A DNA stretch of 64,000 nt from Gudongella oleilytica (GTDB lineage: Bacteria > Bacillota > Clostridia > Tissierellales > Tissierellaceae): positions 2,170,001 through 2,234,000 of the forward strand of contig NZ_CP035130.1 of NCBI RefSeq assembly GCF_004101785.1, in the 5' to 3' direction. The position numbers and the translations under genes are program-made. Shown here in pieces: positions 19,839 through 28,273 of this stretch; position 1 is the stretch's first letter; each line of letters opens with the position of its first letter. The notes beneath the pieces are model-generated. The model had not been told where the DNA came from. It searched no databases and saw nothing but the letters and a program-made list of their open reading frames with translations.

Positions 19839-21146
19839 CTACTTCTCTGAATGCCTCTCCACCAACATTTGTTTTTCAAATTCCTGATACCCCAGCAGAT
19901 ACCCCTTCTCAAACTCCAGACTATCTCGGTCTTCAAAGGAATTGAGGTTTCTGATCAGTGATACGTTATTGAGTATATCACAAAGCTTTCCAAGGTCATT
20001 CTGCTTATCCTTTAGCTTGGATGCACTCCATTTTTTGTGGTTACTGAAGTACTTGATCCTGACCTGAACATATCGCGCCTTTTTTATAAGAAGACGTAAA
20101 GCGTGGATTTCACTCAATTCATTCATGTCGATCGTTTTTAATCCATTATCTATTGCCCTAATCCATTCCTCATACTTGTTTACAGCATTCCTTGACAGCC
20201 TTGAATCATCATTTGGTTCCTCGCTCCAGCCAGAGATCCACTCTGAAATATCCTTGAGGCCATATAACATTTCTTTGCCAGAAATATACTCCCTTACAGA
20301 TAGCCTTTCATTTTCCCTCTCATCCCATAACACCCTGGAAAGAGCAGATTCCTGTTGGATGTATTGGTTTGACTTTCTAAGAGCTTCCCATTGGTCAATG
20401 ACTACGTCAAGCTCCCTCAAATAAGAAAATTTTCTTGCCATTACTGACAGCTTGTCCTGGTAAATCCGGTAGTCTTCTGAATTCAGATAACCTTTAATCA
20501 TTGAAAAAATTGATTTAAGGTGTCTTATTCTTACTCTGATCTGGTGTATGAACTCCATATCATCGGTGGCGTCATCCTGTGAGATCAACATTTCCTCAAG
20601 GTCTGAGATAATCTCATGCAAAATCGCCTTGATTTCTGATACCTTAAGCTCAGGTTTTGACTTTTCATTAAGCTCTGTCTTACTTGGCCTTGGCTTCTGA
20701 GTCCACTTCAGTGTTGCTGAAAGCGGCTCGACCTGAATTACTTCATAGCCAGCCATCATCCCTTTCCTGAAGTTTAGTTCATCCTCTGAAAATTTCCTGC
20801 TCCACTTACTCAAGTAAGGCTCGTGACCGACTACAAATAATTGTGTATTATCAGGAACTGATTTTAACTGCTTAGTAAATGACTTAAAGTCTCCATTCCA
20901 AAGGAAGTCAAAATGATTTACCTCACTTATTTCGAGGTCGTCAGCGATCAATCTTGCAGTTTGGTCAGCTCTTGCTGCCGGGCTTGACCAGATAATTATA
21001 TTTTCCTTTTCCTGCAGCCACTTCTTTATAACCGGCATTGATCTTTTAATGTCCTCTATGCCCCTGTCGACCAGGCTTCTATTAATATCCTCAGATGCTT
21101 TTCTCAACCCTTCAGCTTTACCGTGCCTGACTAAAATAATTTCCAT
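19839..21146 (-). CDS. SixA-type histidine phosphatase fused to a CHAD domain
   Basis: A 435-residue two-domain protein. Residues 1-150 are a histidine-phosphatase domain of the SixA type (ILVRHGKAEG with catalytic His8, WSSPAARADQTA, and the second His in VVGHEPYLS). Residues about 190-430 form a CHAD domain: FIHQIRVRIRHLKS and LRLLIKKARYVQVR are the paired conserved histidine/basic helices. CHAD domains bind inorganic polyphosphate. The gene lies 36 bases after ppk on the same strand, so a role at polyphosphate granules is likely. The start has a CGGAGGTAAG ribosome site. The substrate of the phosphatase half is unknown. Confidence 0.88.
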   Translation of the reverse strand: MEIILVRHGKAEGLRKASEDINRSLVDRGIEDIKRSMPVIKKWLQEKENIIIWSSPAARADQTARLIADDLEISEVNHFDFLWNGDFKSFTKQLKSVPDNTQLFVVGHEPYLSKWSRKFSEDELNFRKGMMAGYEVIQVEPLSATLKWTQKPRPSKTELNEKSKPELKVSEIKAILHEIISDLEEMLISQDDATDDMEFIHQIRVRIRHLKSIFSMIKGYLNSEDYRIYQDKLSVMARKFSYLRELDVVIDQWEALRKSNQYIQQESALSRVLWDERENERLSVREYISGKEMLYGLKDISEWISGWSEEPNDDSRLSRNAVNKYEEWIRAIDNGLKTIDMNELSEIHALRLLIKKARYVQVRIKYFSNHKKWSASKLKDKQNDLGKLCDILNNVSLIRNLNSFEDRDSLEFEKGYLLGYQEFEKQMLVERHSEK

Positions 21147-21182
21147 TGGCTTACCTCCGTTTTACCCATGTTTCTCCTTAAC

Positions 21183-23321
21183 TTATCCAAACAACCTTTC
21201 AAGGCTATTTCTCACATAATCCTTTAATCCTCTAAATCTGTTGATTTGATACCTTGACTTGGAATACTTTTGTTGTATAGCCTGGATCATAAACTGCTCT
21301 TGACTGTTAATGGAGATCCTGTTATCGGGAATTCTTGTGAAGCTTCCCTTCGAATCGATCACCCGAGCCTTGACATTATCATAAAGCATAATGTCGAGCA
21401 TCTTGTTTATTTCATTCTTAATTTCAGGATCGTATATCGGACACGCCACCTCAACTCGTCTATTTAGATTTCTCGTCATAAGATCTGCCGAAGAAATAAA
21501 TATCTTCTGGGAATCTCCATATCCGAATGAATATATTCTTGAATGCTCCAAAAACCTTCCAACAACACTTTTCACTTTGATATTGTCTGTTTTTCCTTCA
21601 ACGCCAGGCAGAATGCAACAGATGCCTCTTATAACCATAGAAATCCTGACACCCGCAATGGAAGCCTCCGATAGCTTGTTAATTACATCTATATCCGTCA
21701 GTGAATTCGCCTTTATAGTTATCCTGCCTTCTTTTCCTTTTGTTATCTCCTCATCTATGAGGCTCAAAATACCAGCCTTTAAGCCGAATGGCGCAACCAA
21801 GAGGTGCTTATACTTCCCATTCAGGTTCCCTATGGACATATTTTTAAAAAACTCAGCTGCATCTTCTCCAATCTCATAATTTCCTGTGATAAAAGACAGA
21901 TCTGTGTAAAGCTCAGCTGTTTTTTCATTGTAATTGCCTGTTCCTATCTGAGTCACATATTTGATCTTACCCTTGTCCTTATATGTTATAAGACAAACCT
22001 TTGAGTGAACTTTATACTCCTCGAAGCCATAGATTATCTTGCACCCAGCATCCTCGAGCTTTTCAGACCAGTCAATATTGTTTTGTTCGTCGAATCTTGC
22101 TCTTAGCTCAATAATAACAGTTACGTCTTTTCCATTTTCTGCTGCAGAACACAGGTAGTCAACTATATTGGCTTTTAAGGCCAGCCTGTAAATGGTAATT
22201 CTAATCGATATCACATTGGGGTCATTTGCTGCCTGCTTCAAAAGGCTTAGGAATGGTTTAATGCTGAAATAAGGATAATGAAAAAGCATATCCTTTTTAG
22301 AAACTATCTGAAACATGTTTTTATCAGTCAGGGATTGAATATTCACAGGCTCATAGTGATTGTAAAGCAAAGGTTCGCTTATGCTTTTTGGCAGGTGCCC
22401 GATAAGGCTATATACATAGTTCATCCTTATTGGAGCATCCATTACATATATTTGATTATTCGTAATTTCAAGTCTCTTGCATATGTAGTCGGTAAATTCA
22501 CCACTTAACTTTTCACTGGTTTCAACCCTTACAACAGCAAGTTTTTTCCTCTCCTTTAGCAGCTTTTTCATCCTTTTTCTGAAGTCAACGTTTTCGCTGA
22601 ACATATCCTCATCGGATGATATATCTGCGTTTCTGGTTACTGACAAGCACGTTCTTTCACCGATCTGATATGACTCAAAGATAGAACCCAGATACTCTGA
22701 AATAATTTTCTCGGTGTGAATATATCTTACAGAGCTTACCGGCATTGTAAGTAATGGTGGAATACTTTCCGGTACCGGCACTATGCCTAGTATTTTTTTA
22801 TTTTTTTGCTTAAGCATACACATCACATAGATGGACTTATTGGCAAGATGCGGAAATGGGTGGTGTGTATCCACTATCTGAGGTGAAAGAAGCGGATAAA
22901 TTGTGTCAGTGAAATACTTCTTCACAAATTTGTGTTCCTGTTCATTCAAGTCACTTATATCAAGAGATTCAATTGATTTTGACTTCAGCTCTCTCTCAAC
23001 TTTCAGAAAGCATTTGTTATAATCCTTATTCAGTTCAGCAACCATGCCATATATCTTGCTTAACTGCTCGCCAGGAGTCAGGCCTGATTTAGTGTCTATT
23101 GCAGTCGGGGCATAGGCAAGCTCATCATATAGGCTGCCCACCCTTATCATAAAGAACTCATCAAGATTTGTTGCATAAATTGCCACAAACTTAAGTCTCT
23201 CCAATAACGGTATATATGAATCCTCTGCTTCTTCGAGAACTCTCCGGTTGAATCTGAGCCAAGAGATATCCCTATTCTGTTTGAAACTGTAGTCTTGGTT
23301 AGTTAATAATTCATCTGACAT
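21183..23321 (-). CDS. ppk: Polyphosphate kinase 1
   Basis: About 712 residues from the ATG at 23321 (a TTG at 23330 is possible). Family landmarks are RDISWLRFNRRVLEEA at the N-terminus, DEFFMIRVGSL, the autophosphorylated His in YKVHSKVCLI, and SSADLMTRNLNRRVEV near the end. It reversibly transfers the ATP gamma-phosphate to polyphosphate chains. The length matches Ppk1 (about 700). It overlaps the end of ppx by 11 bases, placing synthesis and degradation enzymes in one transcript with the CHAD protein downstream. Confidence 0.96.
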   Translation of the reverse strand: MSDELLTNQDYSFKQNRDISWLRFNRRVLEEAEDSYIPLLERLKFVAIYATNLDEFFMIRVGSLYDELAYAPTAIDTKSGLTPGEQLSKIYGMVAELNKDYNKCFLKVERELKSKSIESLDISDLNEQEHKFVKKYFTDTIYPLLSPQIVDTHHPFPHLANKSIYVMCMLKQKNKKILGIVPVPESIPPLLTMPVSSVRYIHTEKIISEYLGSIFESYQIGERTCLSVTRNADISSDEDMFSENVDFRKRMKKLLKERKKLAVVRVETSEKLSGEFTDYICKRLEITNNQIYVMDAPIRMNYVYSLIGHLPKSISEPLLYNHYEPVNIQSLTDKNMFQIVSKKDMLFHYPYFSIKPFLSLLKQAANDPNVISIRITIYRLALKANIVDYLCSAAENGKDVTVIIELRARFDEQNNIDWSEKLEDAGCKIIYGFEEYKVHSKVCLITYKDKGKIKYVTQIGTGNYNEKTAELYTDLSFITGNYEIGEDAAEFFKNMSIGNLNGKYKHLLVAPFGLKAGILSLIDEEITKGKEGRITIKANSLTDIDVINKLSEASIAGVRISMVIRGICCILPGVEGKTDNIKVKSVVGRFLEHSRIYSFGYGDSQKIFISSADLMTRNLNRRVEVACPIYDPEIKNEINKMLDIMLYDNVKARVIDSKGSFTRIPDNRISINSQEQFMIQAIQQKYSKSRYQINRFRGLKDYVRNSLERLFG

Positions 23322-24231
23322 CTTCTTCAATCCTACTCATTATCATCTTATATAAATATCCTTCTCTGACTCCAAACTCGCTCACATTGATAGTCTCGCT
23401 TTTAAAATGTGTAGCCAGAGTGTTGAGGATAATCATTCCAGGTAAAATAGTATGCAGTCTGTCCGGTATAGTCTTGATGATCTGGGTAATGAAGTCATAC
23501 CTGTCTTCTTTATAATACTCTATTATCTTGCCAATATCCTCAACAGGTATATTCCTGTTGCTTTCTGGCAGATCATATATCTCATTCATTAGTTTACAGG
23601 TTGCTCTTACGGTGCCGCCTACTCCGCATATGATTCTCGTATTTACCGGTATGCCAATTTTAACAGCTTTTTCAAGCTCCTTAATAACTTTCCTTTCAAT
23701 CTTGATCATTTCATTCTTAGTAGGCAAAAAGTCTTCGACGTACTTGTTATGCATATTAAGTGATCCCACTGGCAGAGACTGTGCACTCTTTATCTCCCCA
23801 TTCATATAAAATACAAGTTCGGTGCTGCCGCCACCAATATCTATAAGTAGTCCATTCTCAAGGTTCAGCTTCATGGAAGCTCCCACGTAATCTAACGTTG
23901 CTTCTTCCTCTCCGGATATAACCTCGATGTTTAAACCTGTTCTGGATTCAATAATTCTTGCCGCTTCTTCAGTATTCTTTATATTTCTAAGAGATGCAGT
24001 TGCAAACACATAGGTATCCTTAACGTCAACATTTCGCAGTATTTTGCGAAATTCATTAAGGTATCCCACAGCCTTATCTATTCCCTTGGTCGTCATATAA
24101 CCAGCGTCGTTAACATAGCCAGCCAACCCAGCAGTTATTTTTTTCGTAAGCATAGGATATATTTCATTGTTTTCGAATTTGTAAATGCTTAGTCTCATTG
24201 AGTTTGCACCAATATCTATGATCCCGTACAT
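23311..24231 (-). CDS. ppx: Exopolyphosphatase / Ppx-GppA family phosphatase (short form)
   Basis: About 306 residues of the ASKHA fold. Motifs include GIIDIGANSMRLSIY (phosphate 1), ISGEEEATLDYVGA, LIDIGGGSTELVF (phosphate 2) and GVGGTVRATCKL. It carries only the two ATPase-like lobes and lacks the HD-type C-terminal domain of E. coli Ppx (about 510 residues), as do many clostridial enzymes. ATG at 24231 is chosen over GTG at 24240 because GAGGTGG is then well spaced. It is followed by overlapping ppk. The broken arsenate-reductase gene lies 131 bases upstream on the same strand. Confidence 0.92.
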   Translation of the reverse strand: MYGIIDIGANSMRLSIYKFENNEIYPMLTKKITAGLAGYVNDAGYMTTKGIDKAVGYLNEFRKILRNVDVKDTYVFATASLRNIKNTEEAARIIESRTGLNIEVISGEEEATLDYVGASMKLNLENGLLIDIGGGSTELVFYMNGEIKSAQSLPVGSLNMHNKYVEDFLPTKNEMIKIERKVIKELEKAVKIGIPVNTRIICGVGGTVRATCKLMNEIYDLPESNRNIPVEDIGKIIEYYKEDRYDFITQIIKTIPDRLHTILPGMIILNTLATHFKSETINVSEFGVREGYLYKMIMSRIEEDVR

Positions 24232-24362
24232 AGTCTCCACCTCATTGATCAGTTAATATTTGATCTGCTAACTTTCTGTATATATACCCTCTGATTTCCT
24301 TAAATACTGGTTGACCTCTCTGAATTCGACCTTATCTTCATAACTAAATCATCAATTCTTCG

Positions 24363-24740
24363 TTAAATTTCCTGAACCAGTTTGTAAGCCTTATCAATTT
24401 TTTCTTCATCAGAGCCCTCAAAGTCCTCAAGGTTTTCCAGCCCCCAATTGAGTCTCATTTTTACACCTGGAAATATTGGGCACTCCTTTTCCTGTTCTCC
24501 GCTACATACTGTAACCACATTGGTATAAAACCTGCCTTCCTTATAATAGTCGAAGACATTGTTGACAGAATTTCCAGATATGTCAACTCCATGGCTTTTC
24601 ATTACCTCTATTGCCAGGGGATGTATACTTGAAGCATTAAGTCCTGCGCTCTCAGCAATGAACTCATCTCCATACTTGGTATTTAGGATCGCTTCGGCTA
24701 TTTGGCTTCAAAAAGAGTTTTTTACACATACGAATAACAC
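24363..24740 (-). pseudogene. Arsenate reductase (LMW-PTPase type), broken by an in-frame TGA
   Basis: The frame reads VLFVCVKNSF-stop-SQIAEAILNTKYGDEF and continues through ESAGLNASSIHPLAIEVM and VVTVCSGEQEKECPIFPG to a normal end, about 125 codons. The family active site is C-X5-R-S. The stop (24708-24710) falls exactly where the catalytic Arg should be. No ATG is found at the expected start; the codon before Val is AAA and the one before it ATA, so the initiation codon may also be lost. The rest of the protein is well conserved, so decay is recent. If made, it would reduce arsenate or dephosphorylate proteins. Confidence 0.8.
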
Positions 24741-24874
24741 TTTTATTGGCTGTGTTGAAATGTCTATACCCCGTTATCAGTTCTATGATTTATTAACCTT
24801 TTAAGACTTCTTATAATGTAGTGAATCTATTAAACCTATATTATTGTACCAGTATTAAAATTGAGACATGGCAG

Positions 24875-24891
24875 TGTTAAATTATTGTTAA
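24875..24891 (-). promoter_or_regulatory. PHO-box-like pair facing arsC-ppx-ppk
   Basis: On the minus strand TTAACA occurs twice with an exact 11-base period. An extended -10-like TGGTACAAT lies about 26 bases further downstream on that strand. The site could bring the arsC relic and ppx-ppk-CHAD genes under phosphate control. The local AT content makes chance occurrence possible. Confidence 0.45.
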
Positions 24892-24922
24892 GAAAATTCA
24901 AAACTTCATATTCAATCTACAT

Positions 24923-24939
24923 TTAACATAATTTTTACA
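24923..24939 (+). promoter_or_regulatory. PHO-box-like pair facing the GGDEF relic
   Basis: TTAACA and TTTACA with an exact 11-base period on the plus strand, 31 bases from the divergent pair at 24875-24891. It now precedes only a decayed reading frame. Confidence 0.4.
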
Positions 24940-24999
24940 GTATTATAACGCTACTTAAACACAAATATCCCCTAATTTTGTTACTATTTGGGCATCAAC

Positions 25000-25357
25000 T
25001 AATGACGAGACTATTTCATTCAAAAACCTGCAGAAAGGATCCTTGAGATATACGAGGATATAATTAAGAGGATAAGAGCCATTAATCAAAAGAAGAATGC
25101 TATCAATAATTACTCTTTACCAAATACCCATATCAAGCATATATGCTCTTATACCGACACTGTTCGTCCGGATGAGAAGGTTTCCGGGGTTCATAGTTTT
25201 TTCGTTTCCGATCCAAATCATTTTGGGCTGTGAGGAAGAATTTCCATTGATGACGGTCACCTGTGCTGTAAATAACTATAAGGAATCTAAATTTGACAAT
25301 ATATATGAGCTTACTGAATACCTCGCCAGTCTCAAGACGTACGCAAAACGTTTGTAA
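25000..25357 (+). pseudogene. Relic of a degenerate-GGDEF domain protein
   Basis: No complete frame exists, but pieces in different frames resemble the C-terminal part of clostridial GGDEF-like proteins. One piece reads KPAERILEIYEDIIKRIRAI from about 25020 and the last reads EEFPLMTVTCAVNNYKESKF followed by YELTEYLASLKTYAKRL to a stop at 25357. The family pattern I recall is a DDF site, PERAEEICxxII, then FPLMTxSIAVV and AELKKYAK, in this order. At least one frameshift and stops at 24982-25000 separate them. The assignment is by eye and moderately certain. The sequence between 24741 and 25000 holds only the PHO-like pairs. Confidence 0.5.
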
Positions 25358-25400
25358 TCAAAATGATTGAAACAGTTTCATGTTCAAAATAAAGATAAAA

Positions 25401-25439
25401 TTAACCAAAACCTTATACACTCTTAACCTTAAGTTAATA
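25401..25439 (+). promoter_or_regulatory. PHO-box-like array upstream of nucleotidase
   Basis: Hexamers TTAACC (25401), TTATAC (25413), TTAACC (25423) and TTAATA (25434) repeat every 10-12 bases, ending 45 bases before the start codon. They are less canonical than the pstS and phoA sites. Regulation by phosphate is inferred. Confidence 0.45.
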
Positions 25440-25483
25440 CGTATAAGGTAAAGTCTAATCATAAAAATGAAAGGAGTGTTATT

Positions 25484-26074
25484 ATGAAGCTTAACATCTG
25501 CGTCGATATCGATGGCACAATAACAGAGCCTTATTACTGGCTGGACATGGCAAATCGACATTTTGGGACAGACATAAAGCCTTATCAGGTAACAACATAC
25601 GATATTCACGAGGTTCTAAAAGTATCCAGAGAGGCATATAACGAATTTTATAATCTTTATGCAGAAACACTGCACTCAAAAGCTGAGGTAAGAGAGAATG
25701 CCGAAATAGTACTTTGGAAGCTAAATCAGCAGCACAATATCTTCTACGTTACTGCAAGGGAACAATGGATCAAAAAAACAACTGAAAACTGGTTCGTAAA
25801 GAACGAGCTGCCTCTTGCTGAGTTGCATATGCTCGGTTCTCACTACAAGGTAGAAAGAGCAAAACAGCTTGAATGCGATATCTTTATAGAGGATAGATAC
25901 GAAAATGCAATCCAACTGGCACTTGAAGGTTTCCAGGTTTTACTGGTAGACTGCAGCTACAACAGACTTCCTCTGCTTCCAGGCATCACCAGAGTCAGAG
26001 ACTGGATAGATATCTATGAGGAAATTGAAACTATCTATGAAAAACTGAATAAAGCTGAAGCAAGAATAGCATAG
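25484..26074 (+). CDS. HAD-family 5'(3')-nucleotidase (NT5C-like)
   Basis: A 196-residue HAD hydrolase. Motif I is CVDIDGT (nucleophile Asp8, acid Asp10), the threonine motif is FYVTARE, a conserved Lys lies in SHYKVERAKQ, and the acidic motif is IFIEDRYENA. The pattern matches the NT5C/YqfW-type nucleotidases that release phosphate from (deoxy)nucleoside monophosphates. The start has an AAAGGAG site 7-8 bases upstream. A PHO-like array upstream fits a phosphate-scavenging role. A strong terminator follows. Confidence 0.83.
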   Translation: MKLNICVDIDGTITEPYYWLDMANRHFGTDIKPYQVTTYDIHEVLKVSREAYNEFYNLYAETLHSKAEVRENAEIVLWKLNQQHNIFYVTAREQWIKKTTENWFVKNELPLAELHMLGSHYKVERAKQLECDIFIEDRYENAIQLALEGFQVLLVDCSYNRLPLLPGITRVRDWIDIYEEIETIYEKLNKAEARIA

Positions 26075-26077
26075 AAA

Positions 26078-26112
26078 ACCCGACCCTGGAAGCATCAAGG
26101 TCGGGTTTTTTA
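26078..26112 (+). terminator. Intrinsic terminator after nucleotidase gene
   Basis: AAAACCCGACC pairs with GGTCGGGTTTT across a loop and is followed by a T run. Strong intrinsic terminator. Confidence 0.88.
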
Positions 26113-26203
26113 TTCTTGATTTGATATAGTTATTTATTTATGCTGTCATTATCTGTTCTTTAAGTATATGATTATATTAGTCAATCAAACGAGGAGGTTG
26201 CTT

Positions 26204-27367
26204 ATGGATAGAGACATTTTTATTACTCAGCTTAAGGAATGGAGGCATTATCTTCACATGCATCCGGAGAGTGCCTTTGAAGAAGTGGAAACCTCAAAAT
26301 TCATAGCGAAAGAGCTTGTTAAAATGGGATACGACGTACATACCGGGATTGGTAAAACTGGTGTCGTTGCCAGTTTAACTGTAGGGGAAGGCGAGGGAGT
26401 TATAGGATTTAGGGCAGATATAGACTGCATCCAGATGCAGGAAACCGCGGAGTTGCCATATGCATCTCAAACTTCAAACAGGATGCACGCCTGCGGTCAC
26501 GACGGACATGCAGCGACTCTATTGGGAGCGGCAATGCTCTTGTCTGAGAGAAGAAACTTCAATGGTACAGTAAGGCTTATTTTCCAGCCCGCCGAAGAGC
26601 CTGGAAAGGGAGCGTTGGCTATGATCGATGACGGGCTTTTTGAACGATTTCCAATAGATGAGATATATGGCCTTCACAACATGCCTAATCTTCCAGAGGG
26701 TACCATACATACCAGATCTGGCGGTATAATGGCGAGCGAGGACAACTTTGTCATAAAAATCAAAGGTAAAGGTTGCCATGCATCGAGCCCTCATTTAGGA
26801 AATGATCCTCTTGTAATTGCTGCAGAGATTATTCTGGCATTGCAGGCTATAGTTTCCAGAAATGTTAGCCCTCTTGAAAATGCAGTAATCTCGTGTACCG
26901 AGATCCTTACAGATGGAATACACAATGCTATCCCCACAAATGTTATAATAAAGGGAGACACAAGGAGCTTCAGCCCTAAGATCCAGGCTCTTATCGAAGA
27001 TAGGATGAGAAAGATATGTATGGGTATCTGTCAGGCAAATGATGCTGAATGTAACTTCGAATATACTCATGAGTTCTCCCCTACGATCAACTGGTCAGAG
27101 CAAACACAAACTGCATTGCAGGCTGCCAAAAATATCGTCGGTGAGGAAAAGACTTTCCCAGACTGTGTCCCAATGATGGTGTCCGAAGACTTTGGGTGCT
27201 TTATGGATAAGGTCCCTGGCTGCTTTGTATTCGTCGGCGGACTTAAAAATAATGATCCAAACAATATGGTTCCTCTCCACAATTCGGTATTTGATTATAA
27301 TGATTCTATTCTTGAGACTGGAGCAGAGTTTTTTTCGGAAATCGTCAGGCTAAAGCTAGGAAAATAG
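26204..27367 (+). CDS. M20-family amidohydrolase
   Basis: A 387-residue metallopeptidase/amidohydrolase of the M20D group (hippurate hydrolase, N-acyl-amino-acid amidohydrolase, N-acetyl-diaminopimelate deacetylase). The metal site motifs are MHACGHDGHAATLLGAA, FQPAEEPGKGA and the late VSEDFG. The start is taken at ATG 26204, immediately after an AGGAGGTTGCTT site; the frame is open from 26168 but without such a site. It stands alone between two terminators, so the acyl-amino-acid substrate cannot be inferred. Confidence 0.9.
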   Translation: MDRDIFITQLKEWRHYLHMHPESAFEEVETSKFIAKELVKMGYDVHTGIGKTGVVASLTVGEGEGVIGFRADIDCIQMQETAELPYASQTSNRMHACGHDGHAATLLGAAMLLSERRNFNGTVRLIFQPAEEPGKGALAMIDDGLFERFPIDEIYGLHNMPNLPEGTIHTRSGGIMASEDNFVIKIKGKGCHASSPHLGNDPLVIAAEIILALQAIVSRNVSPLENAVISCTEILTDGIHNAIPTNVIIKGDTRSFSPKIQALIEDRMRKICMGICQANDAECNFEYTHEFSPTINWSEQTQTALQAAKNIVGEEKTFPDCVPMMVSEDFGCFMDKVPGCFVFVGGLKNNDPNNMVPLHNSVFDYNDSILETGAEFFSEIVRLKLGK

Positions 27368-27372
27368 TAATA

Positions 27373-27402
27373 AAGGCTTCCGGGAAATTCCGGAAGCCTT
27401 TA
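27373..27402. terminator. Bidirectional terminator between amidohydrolase and hydratase genes
   Basis: AAAGGCTTCCGG / CCGGAAGCCTTT inverted repeat with a short loop and T/A-rich flanks on both sides, between convergent genes. Confidence 0.85.
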
Positions 27403-27405
27403 TTA

Positions 27406-28194
27406 CTATTCAAATGTTACCTTAACACTCCCAAGATCACTGAATACACATTCGAATACATCTCCCCCGGTAGCTTCAGGCGCAGCAGTGATAGCTCCCG
27501 ACAAAATTACATCACCTTTGTTTAGCTGGACTCCGAACTCCTGCAGCTTATTTGCAAGCCATGCAACAGCCTCTGCGGGATTACCAAGAACGTCAGCCCC
27601 GGTCCCATTATTTATCTCTTCCCCATTTTTATAAAGGGTCATCTCAATTTCCGGAATATGTATCTGATCAACACCAAACCTTTTGTCTCCCATCAGATAC
27701 AGTACACTGGAGCCATTGTCGGAAATTGTATCAACAAGCTTTATTTTCCAGTCCCTGTATCTGGTATCAACTATTTCGATCGACGCTGAAATATAATCTG
27801 TCGCTCTGTAGACATCCTCAACAGTTACCCCTGGGCCTTTCAAATCATCCTTCAGTACAAATGCTATCTCGCCTTCAACCTTAGGCTTGTTTAAGGTTTC
27901 AATTTTTATTGATCCGCCATTTGGAACCTCGGTGCTTTTATACAGATGACCATAGTCTGGTTCATCTATCCCGAAAAGCTCCTGCATAGGTTTAGAGGTA
28001 AGGCCAATTTTCTTTCCGCTGATTATCTCTCCATCCTCAAGAGCTCTTTCCACGTTCATCAGCTGTATGTCATATGCATCCTTAACGGTTAATGATCCAT
28101 CCAGCCCGCTTATTATCTCCATAGGTTCACCTTTTTTCATTGCTTCATAGAGCCTTCTTGATAATTCATCATTACTGAACTTTCTCTCATTCAT
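27406..28194 (-). CDS. 2-keto-4-pentenoate hydratase-like (MhpD/fumarylacetoacetase fold)
   Basis: About 262 residues from ATG 28194 (GGAGG site; a longer frame to 28254 lacks one). The family core is visible: GKKIGLTSKPMQELFGIDEP, the metal-binding KVEGEIAFVLKDDL, ASIEIVDTRYRDWKIK, DNGSSVLYLMG and VILSGAITAAPEA. Family enzymes hydrate 2-keto-4-pentenoate or decarboxylate 4-oxalocrotonate in aromatic or amino-acid breakdown. No other gene of such a pathway is in the window, so the substrate is open. Confidence 0.88.
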   Translation of the reverse strand: MNERKFSNDELSRRLYEAMKKGEPMEIISGLDGSLTVKDAYDIQLMNVERALEDGEIISGKKIGLTSKPMQELFGIDEPDYGHLYKSTEVPNGGSIKIETLNKPKVEGEIAFVLKDDLKGPGVTVEDVYRATDYISASIEIVDTRYRDWKIKLVDTISDNGSSVLYLMGDKRFGVDQIHIPEIEMTLYKNGEEINNGTGADVLGNPAEAVAWLANKLQEFGVQLNKGDVILSGAITAAPEATGGDVFECVFSDLGSVKVTFE

Positions 28195-28273
28195 TTTTAT
28201 TCCTCCATTCATATGTATTTTAGTATTTCGCAAATTCTGTATGCCTATACCCAATATATGAGAGATCCTGACA

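Noticed and set aside
24708-24710. Selenocysteine at the TGA of the arsC-like gene
   Set aside because: The family has Arg, not Cys, at this place; the catalytic Cys is encoded normally six codons earlier and the start codon is missing too. No SECIS-like hairpin was evident by eye.
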